A DNA stretch of 64,000 nucleotides from the NCBI RefSeq assembly GCF_022174665.1, contig NZ_CP076562.1, forward strand, positions 2,620,525 to 2,684,524. The letters run 5' to 3'. A program made the translations under genes and the position numbers. Position 1 is the stretch's first letter. Each line of letters begins with the position of its first letter. The notes beneath the pieces were generated by a model that worked only from the letters and a program-made list of their open reading frames with translations, ran no database searches and was not told where the DNA came from. Origin of the DNA: Eubacterium sp. MSJ-33 (lineage in GTDB: Bacteria; Bacillota; Clostridia; Lachnospirales; Lachnospiraceae). Shown piece by piece: positions 8,454 to 16,735 of this stretch.

Positions 8454-8481
8454 ATTTTGTTCCTCCGTGTCTGGAATATCT
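8087..8481. repeat. 395-bp direct repeat, copy 2 (partner 4993-5387)
   Basis: This copy covers the 5' two-thirds of the intact CYTH gene plus 28 bp of leader. Confidence 0.9.
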
Positions 8482-8700
8482 TGAAGATTTCCACAAACTA
8501 TTATATACTACATGTAATTATGGGATGGAATTGTAACATTTGTTAGATACAAATTCGTAAAACCATAACCGGTCAATGATTCCTTGTAAATTATAATGTA
8601 TTTTATAATAGAAGGAAAGTGGAATTTTAGAAGATGAATATACATGTTTGCGGGTCGGAAATCAACCGGTTTCATGATGCGCAGGGCAAGGAGGATGCAT

Positions 8701-9246
8701 ATGAGTAAAGTAAATGTATATCTTGCAGATGGTTTTGAAGAGGTCGAAGGGCTGACCGTCGTAGATCTGCTGCGGCGCGCAGGCATCGAGACAGATATGG
8801 TATCCATTATGGGACGGAAAGAAATTACCGGTGCACGGAAGATTCCCGTGCTGGCAGATAAGCTCTTTGAAGAGCAGGACGATCCGGATGTGATCGTGCT
8901 TCCGGGCGGTATGCCGGGAACCCTGCACTTAAAGGCGCATGAAGGTCTGGCAGATCTGATCCGGAAAGCAGACAAGGAAGGAAAATTGCTTGCAGCAATC
9001 TGTGCAGCACCAACCATCTATGGAGAGATGGGACTTCTCGAAGGAAAGAATGCAACCTGCTATCCGGGCATGGAGGACAAGCTGCTTGGTGCAAACTGGC
9101 AGGAGCAGCCGGTCGTTGTCGATGGAAACTTCGTGACAAGCCGGGGCGTTGGGACAGCGATTGCATTTGCACTCACATTGGTTACAATCCTGAAGGATGA
9201 AGAAACAGCGAAGTCTTTGGCGAATAGTATAGTTTATAAATGGTAA
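8701..9246 (+). CDS. DJ-1/PfpI (YajL/ThiJ-like) family protein
   Basis: A 181-residue protein. The ATG at 8701 is chosen because AAGGAGG lies about 8 nt upstream; the reading frame stays open further upstream without a ribosome site. Family marks are Glu15 in GFEEVE, VIVLPGGMPG (65-73), and the nucleophile elbow AAICAAP with Cys101, followed by TCYPG and VTSRGVGTAIAFAL. This matches the DJ-1 subgroup of 180-190 residues, described as chaperones, glyoxalases or possible deglycases. It is 19 nt upstream of murF in the same direction, so the two are probably cotranscribed, although no functional link is evident. Confidence 0.92.
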   Translation: MSKVNVYLADGFEEVEGLTVVDLLRRAGIETDMVSIMGRKEITGARKIPVLADKLFEEQDDPDVIVLPGGMPGTLHLKAHEGLADLIRKADKEGKLLAAICAAPTIYGEMGLLEGKNATCYPGMEDKLLGANWQEQPVVVDGNFVTSRGVGTAIAFALTLVTILKDEETAKSLANSIVYKW

Positions 9247-9265
9247 TTCCAATCGGGAGGACGTT

Positions 9266-10630
9266 ATGTACAGATTAACGATAAAGGATATATTGGAAGC
9301 AACAGGCGGCGTATTGCTGTGTGGCGATGAAAATACAGAGATCAAAGATGTCTGCATCAATTCCAAGGAGATCAAGCCGGGCGATTTGTTTGTCCCGATC
9401 ATCGGGGAGCGGGTCGATGCGCATCGTTTTATCGAGAGCGCACTTCACACAGGTGCGGCAACCCTGACATCACAGCATACCGATATTGTTGTATCGGAGA
9501 AGCCGTTTGTCTACGTGAGTGATACAGAAAAGGCATTGCAGGATATCGGCGCTTATGTGCGCAGGAAGTTTAAGAAGCCGGTTATCGGTGTGACCGGAAG
9601 TGTTGGAAAGACGACAACGAGACAGATGATTGCAACCGTACTTTCGGGATGCTTAAATGTCTATCAGACCGAGGGCAATCTGAATTCCCAGATCGGTGTG
9701 CCGCTGACCCTTCGACGGATTGACGAGAACGCAGAGGCAGCCGTGCTTGAAATGGGTATCAGCGAACCGGGACAGATGGAGATTCTGTCTGACATGGTGA
9801 AGCCGGATATCTGTGTCGTGACGATGATCGGTGTTGCGCATATCGAATTTATGAAGACGCGTGAGAACATCCGCAAAGAGAAGTTGTCGATTATCAATCA
9901 TATGAGCCCAGATGGTGTGCTGTTCCTAAATGGCGATGATGCACTGCTTGCAGAAGTGAAAGGTGATACCGGCGTCCGTACATTTACATACGGCACTGGT
10001 GCGGACTGCGATTACCGGGCGGAGAATCTGCATATGGAAGATTACCAGTATGTATATGATTTCGTGCATGGAGACACGCGTGTGCATGTGCGGCTCAACG
10101 CACTTGGCAAGCACAATGTCGGAAATTCACTGGTCGGTCTTGCGATCGCGGATTATATGGGATTGGATCTGGAGAAGGCAGCAGTCGGACTTTCCGAGTT
10201 CAAGGGGCTTCGCCAGAAGCTGATCCGTGTTCCGGGTAAATACACGATCATCGATGATACTTATAATGCAAGTCCGGATTCCATGAAGGCAAGTCTGGAT
10301 GTGCTGGAGGATCTGGAGACAACGGGTAAGAAAATCGCGGTGCTTGGCGATATGTTCGAGCTTGGCGAAAATGCAGAGCAGTATCATTATGAAGTCGGAA
10401 AATACGTGGCGACGAAGAAGCTCGATGAGCTGGTCGTAGTCGGGGATCTGGCACAGCATATCATGCAGGGCGTGAAGGACAGTAATTCTGATATCAACTG
10501 TTACAGCTTCAAGGACAACGGCGAGGTTGCTTTGTATCTGCTTTCTGTGATGCAGCCGGAAGATATCGTGCTGATCAAAGGCTCGAATGGTATGCATCTG
10601 GATGAAGTTGTAAATAATATGCTTGGATAA
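9266..10630 (+). CDS. murF: UDP-N-acetylmuramoyl-tripeptide--D-alanyl-D-alanine ligase
   Basis: A 454-residue Mur ligase that adds D-Ala-D-Ala to the UDP-MurNAc-tripeptide in the cytoplasm, the last soluble step of peptidoglycan precursor synthesis. The N-terminal domain recognises the UDP part (DVCINSKEIKPGDLFVPI). The ATP loop is GVTGSVGKTTTRQM (about 110-123). The central domain has EGNLNSQIGVPLTL, typical of MurF, and LEMGISEPGQM. The C-terminal Mur domain includes IIDDTYNASPDSMKASLDVL and LGDMFELGE. Length and motifs are standard. GGGAGG precedes the ATG. Confidence 0.96.
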   Translation: MYRLTIKDILEATGGVLLCGDENTEIKDVCINSKEIKPGDLFVPIIGERVDAHRFIESALHTGAATLTSQHTDIVVSEKPFVYVSDTEKALQDIGAYVRRKFKKPVIGVTGSVGKTTTRQMIATVLSGCLNVYQTEGNLNSQIGVPLTLRRIDENAEAAVLEMGISEPGQMEILSDMVKPDICVVTMIGVAHIEFMKTRENIRKEKLSIINHMSPDGVLFLNGDDALLAEVKGDTGVRTFTYGTGADCDYRAENLHMEDYQYVYDFVHGDTRVHVRLNALGKHNVGNSLVGLAIADYMGLDLEKAAVGLSEFKGLRQKLIRVPGKYTIIDDTYNASPDSMKASLDVLEDLETTGKKIAVLGDMFELGENAEQYHYEVGKYVATKKLDELVVVGDLAQHIMQGVKDSNSDINCYSFKDNGEVALYLLSVMQPEDIVLIKGSNGMHLDEVVNNMLG

Positions 10631-10683
10631 TAAGATACATGAATTGTGACAGTGGCATGGCGATGAAAAAATTTGTGTATCCG

Positions 10684-10717
10684 ATGAGGTTCTATGGATG
10701 CATAGGACCTCATTTTT
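10684..10717 (+). terminator. Rho-independent terminator after murF
   Basis: ATGAGGTTCTATG (10684-10696) pairs with CATAGGACCTCAT (10701-10713) around a 4-nt loop. TTTTT follows. Confidence 0.85.
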
Positions 10718-10907
10718 AATGTGGTAAGCAATGGAAATGCTTGTACATATGTTGATGTGTGAAATCATGGGACTATATATAGATAAGAGCGTGCGTATTG
10801 TGCGGCTACACTTGCACGAGCCAGTGGAATGCGAAAACACATATGAAATAATCTGGCGGCATGATAGGATGTAATTGTGAAAAATCCGTAAATTATGAAA
10901 ATACAGG
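10718..10907. other. Gene-free stretch upstream of the rubrerythrin promoter
   Basis: No convincing frame with a ribosome site. There are short G/C-rich patches around 10788-10856 (GAGCGTGCGTATTGTGCGG and a later AATCTGGCGGCATG) without a clear long stem. Confidence 0.5.
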
Positions 10908-10961
10908 TTGACAGTCAGAATATGGTGTGCTATATTAACAATAACAAAAATGATAATCATT
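10908..10961 (+). promoter_or_regulatory. Consensus promoter with Fur/PerR-like palindrome before rubrerythrin
   Basis: TTGACA (10908-10913), a 17-bp spacer and TATATT (10931-10936) form a near-consensus SigA promoter. AATGATAATCATT (10949-10961), a perfect 13-bp odd-centre palindrome, lies where transcription should start. It matches the left half of the Fur box TGATAATnATTATCA completely and four of seven bases on the right. Rubrerythrins are known PerR targets in clostridia, so repression by PerR or Fur is a reasonable inference. Confidence 0.6.
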
Positions 10962-11079
10962 ACTGATTTAGAAAATGTGGATCAATCAGTTCTCGTAAGT
11001 ATCATTTTGTATAATTGCAGATATTATAGCAAAGTATATCATGTGTATAAACATGTGGAAGAATGAAAGGAGATTTATT

Positions 11080-11667
11080 ATGAAATTTGTATGTACAGTT
11101 TGTGGATATGTTTATGAAGGTGACGCAGCTCCGGCAGAGTGCCCAATCTGCCATGCTGGTGCAGATAAGTTCAAGAAAGTAGAAGACGGAGCGATGACAC
11201 TGGCTGCAGAGCATGAGTTTGGCGTATATGCTTCTACTGTTAAGAACAACCCGGAAATCAGCGACGAGGATAAGAAGTTTATCTTCGATCAGCTTAAAGC
11301 AAACTTCAATGGTGAGTGTTCTGAGGTTGGTATGTACCTTTGCATGGCAAGAATCGCGCATCGTGAAGGCTATCCGGAAATCGGTCTCTACTGGGAGAAG
11401 GCAGCTTACGAGGAAGCAGAGCATGCAGCAAAGTTTGCTGAGATGTTAGGTGAGGACTTAGAGCCAAACATGACAAGTTCTACAAAGAAGAACCTTGCTT
11501 GGAGAGTGGACTGCGAATATGGCGCAACAGCAGGAAAGGTAGATCTTGCAAAATGTGCAAAGAAGAATAATCTGGATGCAATCCATGACACGGTTCATGA
11601 GATGGCAAGAGACGAAGCAAGACATGGCAAAGCATTAGAAGGATTACTTAAGAGGTACTTTGGTTAA
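11080..11667 (+). CDS. rbr: Reverse rubrerythrin (rubredoxin domain N-terminal)
   Basis: A 195-residue protein. The ATG at 11080 follows AAAGGAG; an earlier in-frame ATG has no ribosome site. Residues 1-35 form a rubredoxin-like iron site with Cys5, Cys8, Cys22 and Cys25 (CTVCGYVYEG, CPICHAG). Residues 50-195 form a four-helix diiron domain with Glu/His ligand motifs EHEFGVY, GECSEVGMY, EEAEHAAKF and DEARHGKALEGLL. This domain order is that of reverse rubrerythrins, which reduce hydrogen peroxide and oxygen with NADH-derived electrons in anaerobes. It is monocistronic between its own promoter and terminator. Confidence 0.94.
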   Translation: MKFVCTVCGYVYEGDAAPAECPICHAGADKFKKVEDGAMTLAAEHEFGVYASTVKNNPEISDEDKKFIFDQLKANFNGECSEVGMYLCMARIAHREGYPEIGLYWEKAAYEEAEHAAKFAEMLGEDLEPNMTSSTKKNLAWRVDCEYGATAGKVDLAKCAKKNNLDAIHDTVHEMARDEARHGKALEGLLKRYFG

Positions 11668-11684
11668 GCTACAAGCCATGCAAT

Positions 11685-11742
11685 AAAAAGAGAGAAAACA
11701 TCGATGGGAGCTTGCTCACAGAGAGAGGTTTTCTCTCTTTTT
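11685..11742 (+). terminator. Terminator after rubrerythrin
   Basis: AAAAAGAGAGAAAAC (11685-11699) pairs with GTTTTCTCTCTTTTT (11728-11742). The 28-nt loop contains a smaller GAGC/GCTC hairpin. Confidence 0.8.
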
Positions 11743-11746
11743 ATTA

Positions 11747-11828
11747 TACGGCGCGAGCCGTCCATGAAACAGCCCGAAGGGCTGTGAATGGGGCATGGTA
11801 TGTAGTCATATATGCCATACTTAACCAT
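11747..11828. other. Structured intergenic segment with three consecutive hairpins
   Basis: Hairpin 1 is ACGGC-GCGA-GCCGT. Hairpin 2 is CCAT-CAGCCC-GAA-GGGCTG-ATGG. Hairpin 3 pairs ATGGTATG with CATACttaACCAT around TAGTCATATATGC. It lies directly after the rubrerythrin terminator and leads into the 62-bp repeat array. It could be part of a non-coding RNA. No reading frame here looks real. Confidence 0.45.
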
Positions 11829-11829
11829 A

Positions 11830-12052
11830 TTGGGGGAAATTTTGCTGTTTTGAAAAACCTACCCAATTCCGATCAGAAAAATAAACTGCAATTGGGTAAA
11901 AAAGAAAAATAAGAAAAATCTCCCCAAGCATTCAGGCAAATATATGAAAAATGATTGGGTAAAATTTTCAAATAAGAGATTTTTCCCCAACGGCAACCGG
12001 AAACGACAAAACTGCTTGGGAAAAAATAATGGATTTGAAAAAATCTCCCAAT
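11830..12052. repeat. Four-unit degenerate tandem array, 62-bp period, each unit a TTGGG/CCCAA hairpin
   Basis: TTGGG occurs at 11830, 11892, 11955 and 12016 (steps 62, 63, 61). CCCAA occurs at 11862, 11923, 11986 and 12047 (steps 61, 63, 61). Each unit is TTGGG, an A/T-rich stretch often containing AAAA or TTTT, CCCAA, then about 25 nt ending near AAACTGC. TTGGG and CCCAA within a unit are complementary, so each unit can fold into a ~37-nt hairpin. The period is not a multiple of three, so this is not coding. The class is unknown to me. Confidence 0.75.
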
Positions 12053-12165
12053 AGCATAACGAAAAACTGCGTGACGGCAATCATCATGTATGTGATTGAA
12101 GAGAAAATAACAGAAGTATTAGAGAGAAATATCGGAAGTTGACGGAGTTGGAGAAAATCATCGGA

Positions 12166-12194
12166 TTGTCAAATGGGAAAAAATGCGATAGAAT
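12166..12194 (+). promoter_or_regulatory. Putative promoter of the GGDEF gene
   Basis: TTGTCA (12166-12171), a 17-bp spacer and TAGAAT (12189-12194), ending 59 bp before the chosen ATG. Confidence 0.5.
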
Positions 12195-12253
12195 ATAGGA
12201 CAATTTATTGAACCGAATGAGATCGGGTGCAGATTGAGGAGACAGACGAAACA

Positions 12254-14032
12254 ATGCGATTCCTTCAGAAACAATATAATAAAAAATGGATGCTTCCGTT
12301 GCTGACTTTTGTAGTCGGATGTTTGATTTTGACAGCATTTATACATCATTCTTATGATACAAACCGAAAACAGGTGCGGATGATTACGGAGCTGAATGCA
12401 AGCACCTATGCGGAACGACTGCGCGACGATATGAACCGCGGAGTTGCTATTGCCGATGCACTGAAAGCGATCATAATCAGCGGGAATGGGACAATTGACA
12501 ATTTTGAAAAGATATCTGAGAATCTGATGTCAGATTTTGTTCAAAGCATACAAATTGCACCGGATGGGGTTGTCACAGAGATTTACCCGGCGGAAGGAAA
12601 TGAGGCAGGAAAGATAGACCTGCTTCATGATGAAAACCGTGGGGAAATCTGCCGCTATGGAAGAGATAACAATTGTGTAACGATGCAGGGACCGTTTGAT
12701 TTAAAGCAGGGAGGCCGTGGAATTGCAGTTCGCTATCCTGTCTATCTTGAGGCGGCGGATGGGAATCCTGTATTCTGGGGATTTACCATAGTGATTATCC
12801 GGGTTCCGGAAATTTTTGAAGAGTCGGTGCAGGCTCTTACGGAGTTTGGGTATGATTACTGCCTGACCAAGACGGTTTCTCCGCTTTCGGAAGAACGTGA
12901 GAGATTATCCTTCTCGAAAGAAGATTTGACAAATCCGGTTACATATACGTTTGAATTCGGCGGCTGTACATTTAATCTGGCAGTCACGCCAAAAGATGGA
13001 TGGAAGCAAGGGAGGAAGATACTTCCGAATCTGGTTCTTGGATTCTTCATTGTATTATTTTTGACGGGATTGATGATTGTCATTCTTGTAATCGAATTCC
13101 ATCGGGAGGTATTAAAGAAGATAGCAATCACGGATCCACTAACCGGACTTTTGAACCGGGATGGGTTTGATGAACAAATCAAAAGTGCAATACAGGATAC
13201 CCCGGATGCGCATTGCGTGGGAATTCAGACAGACATTGATGACTTCAAATTTATCAATGATATGTATGGACATGAAGCGGGTGATACCGCGCTTCGGATA
13301 CTTGCGCAGAGTATGCGGAATGCTTTTGAAAAGGATGCGATTCTATGCAGAAATGGTGGCGATGAATTCTCGGCGGTTCTGATAGGAATGACGGGGGCAG
13401 AAGCGAAGGAAAAAATCGAGAAATTCACTATGCAGCCTAGATATATCACACAGAATGGAGAGAAACGTCCATTTTATATTTCGCTTGGGTATGCAGAATA
13501 TCCGAAGGATTGTGATGATGTATCGGAATTAATCTGCTGTGCGGATATGGCACTTTATGCGGTGAAATTACACGGAAAGCATAGCTGCTGTGCGTATGAG
13601 GGTAACTACAAAGTGCAGAATAGAAGCCAGTTGGGATTTGCACTTCAGGATGTGTCAAGGAATCTGCCGGGGGCATTTCTGATATACATTGCAGATAAAA
13701 CGAATGATCGCATTTTATTTGCGAATCAGGAGTTGATAGAATTTGCGGGATGTAAGGATTTTGATGAGTTCCTTGCATATACGGATCAGCGATTCCGGAA
13801 CCTGATTCATCCGGAGGAGCAGGATGCGGTTGAGACGAGCATCTGGAAGCAGATTGATTCGGAAAAAAGTGGAAACAATGATTATGTCAAATTCCGTTTT
13901 GCGAAAAAAGACGGAACGTATCGGCCGGTATTCGATCATGGAAGAATCGTAAAGAACCGGTATTATGGAAATGTATTTTATGTGTTGATTATGGATTGTG
14001 CTCTGATTGATTCATATTATGACAAAATGTGA
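12254..14032 (+). CDS. Membrane CHASE-GGDEF-PAS protein (putative diguanylate cyclase)
   Basis: A 592-residue protein from ATG 12254, with GAGGAG about 12 nt upstream; a GTG nine codons earlier has a poorer site. Membrane helix 1 is at about 13-32. A CHASE-like sensor follows outside the cell (about 45-255, with IQIAPDGVVTEIYPAEGNE), then helix 2 at about 258-283. The GGDEF domain starts ITDPLTGLLNRDGF and has an intact GGDEF active site at 368-372, so c-di-GMP synthesis is likely. No RxxD inhibitory site is at the expected position before it. Residues ~450-590 look like a PAS domain (AFLIYIADKTNDRILFANQELIEFAG). The signal is unknown. No EAL or HD-GYP partner lies in the window. Confidence 0.88.
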   Translation: MRFLQKQYNKKWMLPLLTFVVGCLILTAFIHHSYDTNRKQVRMITELNASTYAERLRDDMNRGVAIADALKAIIISGNGTIDNFEKISENLMSDFVQSIQIAPDGVVTEIYPAEGNEAGKIDLLHDENRGEICRYGRDNNCVTMQGPFDLKQGGRGIAVRYPVYLEAADGNPVFWGFTIVIIRVPEIFEESVQALTEFGYDYCLTKTVSPLSEERERLSFSKEDLTNPVTYTFEFGGCTFNLAVTPKDGWKQGRKILPNLVLGFFIVLFLTGLMIVILVIEFHREVLKKIAITDPLTGLLNRDGFDEQIKSAIQDTPDAHCVGIQTDIDDFKFINDMYGHEAGDTALRILAQSMRNAFEKDAILCRNGGDEFSAVLIGMTGAEAKEKIEKFTMQPRYITQNGEKRPFYISLGYAEYPKDCDDVSELICCADMALYAVKLHGKHSCCAYEGNYKVQNRSQLGFALQDVSRNLPGAFLIYIADKTNDRILFANQELIEFAGCKDFDEFLAYTDQRFRNLIHPEEQDAVETSIWKQIDSEKSGNNDYVKFRFAKKDGTYRPVFDHGRIVKNRYYGNVFYVLIMDCALIDSYYDKM

Positions 14033-14082
14033 TTGGCAGTGCCCATACATCTCAATAAGCAAAATAGAAAAGAGGCAACAAC

Positions 14083-14565
14083 ATGGGTAAAAAAGAAGAG
14101 AAAACAAATGTGATGCGTCTGCTCGATCAGGCGAAAATCGAATACAAGCATTACTGCTATGCAGGCACGGATGCGGTCGGCGGCATGGAGGTTGTCGAGG
14201 TACTGCACCAGGATCCGGATCAGGCATTTAAGACACTGGTCACAGTCGGCAAATCCGGCGAACACTATGTGTTTGTGATTCCGGTCAATCAGGAGCTTGA
14301 TTTGAAGAAAGCGGCAGAGGCTGCCGGTGAGAAATCCATCGCGATGATCAAGTCAAAAGAATTGCTGCCGTTAACCGGCTATATTCATGGTGGATGTTCG
14401 CCACTTGGAATGAAGAAGCAGTTCCGTACGTTCTTCCATCAGACCGCCAATGATTTTGATACGATTATGTTCTCGGCAGGAAAGATCGGCTATCAGGTGG
14501 AGGTAAGTCCGGAAGCACTCCGGAAGATTCTGAAATACGAGACCCGTGATCTCGTAAAGGAATAA
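14083..14565 (+). CDS. ybaK: YbaK/EbsC-type Cys-tRNA(Pro) deacylase
   Basis: A 160-residue protein of the YbaK/ProX editing family, which hydrolyses mischarged Cys-tRNA(Pro). It contains TNVMRLLDQAKIEYKHYCY, DPDQAFKTLVTVGKSG with the conserved F-KTL-lysine region, FVIPVNQELDLKKAA, KSKELLPLTGYIHGGCSPLGMKK and a C-terminal IGYQVEVSPEAL. Length is normal for YbaK (about 160). It lies 50 nt after the GGDEF gene and before the aspS T-box leader, and has its own ribosome site (AGAAAAGAGG). Confidence 0.93.
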   Translation: MGKKEEKTNVMRLLDQAKIEYKHYCYAGTDAVGGMEVVEVLHQDPDQAFKTLVTVGKSGEHYVFVIPVNQELDLKKAAEAAGEKSIAMIKSKELLPLTGYIHGGCSPLGMKKQFRTFFHQTANDFDTIMFSAGKIGYQVEVSPEALRKILKYETRDLVKE

Positions 14566-14583
14566 AAAAATCGCATAAATCCC

Positions 14584-14612
14584 TTTACATTTGCCGATAA
14601 TTAGCTTATAAT
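14584..14612 (+). promoter_or_regulatory. Promoter of the T-box/aspS transcript
   Basis: TTTACA (14584-14589), a 17-bp spacer and TATAAT (14607-14612). Confidence 0.7.
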
Positions 14613-14619
14613 CGAAACG

Positions 14620-14920
14620 ATTATAGGGAAAAAGCGTTGAAGGAGACTACCGACAACAGGACATGACAGGGAATATGGTCACCGACTGAGAGCCATAACA
14701 TGACACCATGTCTGGTGGAACACTACCGGAGCTGATAAGCTGAAGCCTACGTGGATTTACATCTTAAGAGGTCTAGGTTTATCCGAAGCATTCACGTTAC
14801 GAATGAAGAGAGGAAATTATCTTATTTATTTTACAGATGGTTTCAATGCGGGTGGTACCGCGGATGTAACTCATGTACATTCGTCCCGAGGTCAAAGCAC
14901 ATTTGACTTCGGGATTTTTT
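14620..14920 (+). promoter_or_regulatory. T-box riboswitch leader of aspS
   Basis: The T-box core AATGCGGGTGGTACCGCGG is at 14845-14863, followed by CGTCCCG and a terminator (CCCGAGGTCAAA 14885-14896 with TTTGACTTCGGG 14902-14913, then T7). This is the classic mutually exclusive antiterminator/terminator arrangement. About 220 nt of Stem I-III sequence precede it. Uncharged tRNA, presumably tRNA-Asp from the downstream gene, would allow read-through. I could not place the specifier codon with certainty. Confidence 0.93.
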
Positions 14921-14943
14921 AATGCAGAAAAGGAGATAGGAAA

Positions 14944-16692
14944 ATGCAGGCAAACATTTACAGAGACATGACAATGGCGCAAGTATCAGAAGACCTTGTC
15001 GGAAAAGAAATCAGACTCGCCGGATGGGTAGAGAACATCCGTGACCATGGTGGCGTATCCTTCGTGGATTTACGCGATATGTATGGCGTGATGCAGGTCG
15101 TTATGCGTGATACAACGCTGCTCGATGGAATCACAAAGGAGCAGTGTATCTCCGTAGCAGGACTGGTACAGCATCGTGACGAGGAGACATACAATCCGAA
15201 GATTCCAACCGGAACGATCGAGCTGGAAGCACATGAGGTAGATATCTTAGGAAAGGTGTACAAGCAGCTTCCGTTCGAGGTGACAACCTCCAAGGAAGTC
15301 CGTGAGGACGTTCGTCTGAAATATCGTTACTTAGACCTTCGTAACCGTAAGGTAAAGGAGAACATGATCTTCCGTTCCAATGTCATCTCATTCCTTCGTC
15401 AGAAGATGACAGAGATGGGATTCATGGAGATTCAGACACCAATCCTTTGCGCATCTTCTCCAGAGGGTGCACGTGATTATATCGTGCCATCCAGAAGATA
15501 CAAGGGTAAGTTCTATGCACTCCCGCAGGCACCACAGCAGTACAAGCAGCTTTTGATGGTGTCCGGATTTGATAAATATTTCCAGATCGCACCTTGTTTT
15601 CGAGATGAGGATGCAAGAGCAGATCGTTCCCCAGGTGAGTTCTATCAGCTAGACTTTGAGATGAGCTTTGCAACACAGGAAGACGTATTCAAGGTTGGCG
15701 AGGAAGTGCTTACCGCAGCATTTAAGAAATTCGCTCCGAAGGGATACACCGTCACAGAAGCACCATACCCGATCATCAGTTACAAGGAAGCAATGCTGAA
15801 ATATGGTACAGATAAGCCGGATCTTCGGAATCCACTTGAGATCATCGATGTGACAGAGTTCTTCCAGAGATGTACATTTGCACCATTCCACGGCAAGACC
15901 GTCCGTGCGATTGCAGTACAGAAGAAGCTTTCCAAGGGACAGCATGAGAAGATGCTGAAGTTCGCGCAGTCTATCGGTATGGGCGGACTCGGATATCTCG
16001 AAGTATTGGAAGATGGTTCTTACAAGGGACCAATCGACAAGTTTATTCCGGATGATATGAAGCAGGAACTCAAAGATCTTGCAGGTTTGAAGGAACTTGA
16101 TACGATTTTCTTCATCGCAGATACAGAGAAGCAGGCAGCTCTCTTTGCAGGACAGATTCGTACCGAGCTTGGTAACCGTCTTGATCTGCTTGAGAAGAAT
16201 GCATATCGTTTCTGCTACATTAACGACTTCCCGATGTTTGAGTACAATGTGGAAGAGAAGAAGATTGGATTTACACACAACCCATTCTCTATGCCACAGG
16301 GCGGCTTAGAGGCATTAAATGAAAAAGATCCACTGGACATTCTCGCATACCAGTACGATATCGTATGTAATGGCGTGGAGCTTTCATCCGGTGCCGTTCG
16401 TAATCATGACATGCAGATTATGGAGAAGGCATTTGAGATTGCCGGCTATGATAAGAGTGTTCTGGAGGAGAAGTTTGGAGCACTTTACAATGCATTCCAG
16501 TTTGGAGCACCACCACATGCAGGTATGGCTCCGGGTGTCGACCGTATGATCATGTTGCTTCGTAACGAGGAGAATATCCGAGAGGTTATTCCATTCCCTA
16601 TGAGTGGAACCGCACAGGATCTCATGTGTGGCGCACCAAACGAAGTCACAGAGCAGCAGCTCCGTGAAGTTCATATCAAGGTAAGACAGTAG
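14944..16692 (+). CDS. aspS: Aspartyl-tRNA synthetase
   Basis: A 582-residue class II synthetase that charges tRNA-Asp. The N-terminal OB-fold anticodon-binding domain (GKEIRLAGWVENIRDHGGVSFVDLRD) is followed by catalytic motif 2 (FRDEDARADRSPGEFYQLDFEMSF). A GAD insert, found in bacterial-type AspRS, spans about residues 280-420. Motif 3 (GMAPGVDRMIMLL) is near the C-terminus. AAAAGGAGATAGGAAA precedes the ATG. Expression is controlled by the T-box leader. gatCAB lies just downstream; in many bacteria a non-discriminating AspRS supplies Asp-tRNA(Asn) to that amidotransferase, but this cannot be decided here. Confidence 0.97.
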   Translation: MQANIYRDMTMAQVSEDLVGKEIRLAGWVENIRDHGGVSFVDLRDMYGVMQVVMRDTTLLDGITKEQCISVAGLVQHRDEETYNPKIPTGTIELEAHEVDILGKVYKQLPFEVTTSKEVREDVRLKYRYLDLRNRKVKENMIFRSNVISFLRQKMTEMGFMEIQTPILCASSPEGARDYIVPSRRYKGKFYALPQAPQQYKQLLMVSGFDKYFQIAPCFRDEDARADRSPGEFYQLDFEMSFATQEDVFKVGEEVLTAAFKKFAPKGYTVTEAPYPIISYKEAMLKYGTDKPDLRNPLEIIDVTEFFQRCTFAPFHGKTVRAIAVQKKLSKGQHEKMLKFAQSIGMGGLGYLEVLEDGSYKGPIDKFIPDDMKQELKDLAGLKELDTIFFIADTEKQAALFAGQIRTELGNRLDLLEKNAYRFCYINDFPMFEYNVEEKKIGFTHNPFSMPQGGLEALNEKDPLDILAYQYDIVCNGVELSSGAVRNHDMQIMEKAFEIAGYDKSVLEEKFGALYNAFQFGAPPHAGMAPGVDRMIMLLRNEENIREVIPFPMSGTAQDLMCGAPNEVTEQQLREVHIKVRQ

Positions 16693-16735
16693 TATTTTTC
16701 AGCAAAGAGAAGGCAGTTGTGATTTCATATAAATT

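Noticed and set aside
11712..11912. 66-codon frame after rubrerythrin
   Set aside because: It starts inside the terminator hairpin, crosses the structured segment and repeat array, and has no ribosome site.
11830..12052. CRISPR array
   Set aside because: The ~37-nt units are strongly diverged from each other, the gaps are not clearly unique spacers of constant length, and no cas gene is in the window.
14794..14808. Third copy of the hairpin core TTCACGTTAC in the aspS T-box
   Set aside because: Only ten bases match and the flanks follow T-box structure, so it is probably chance.
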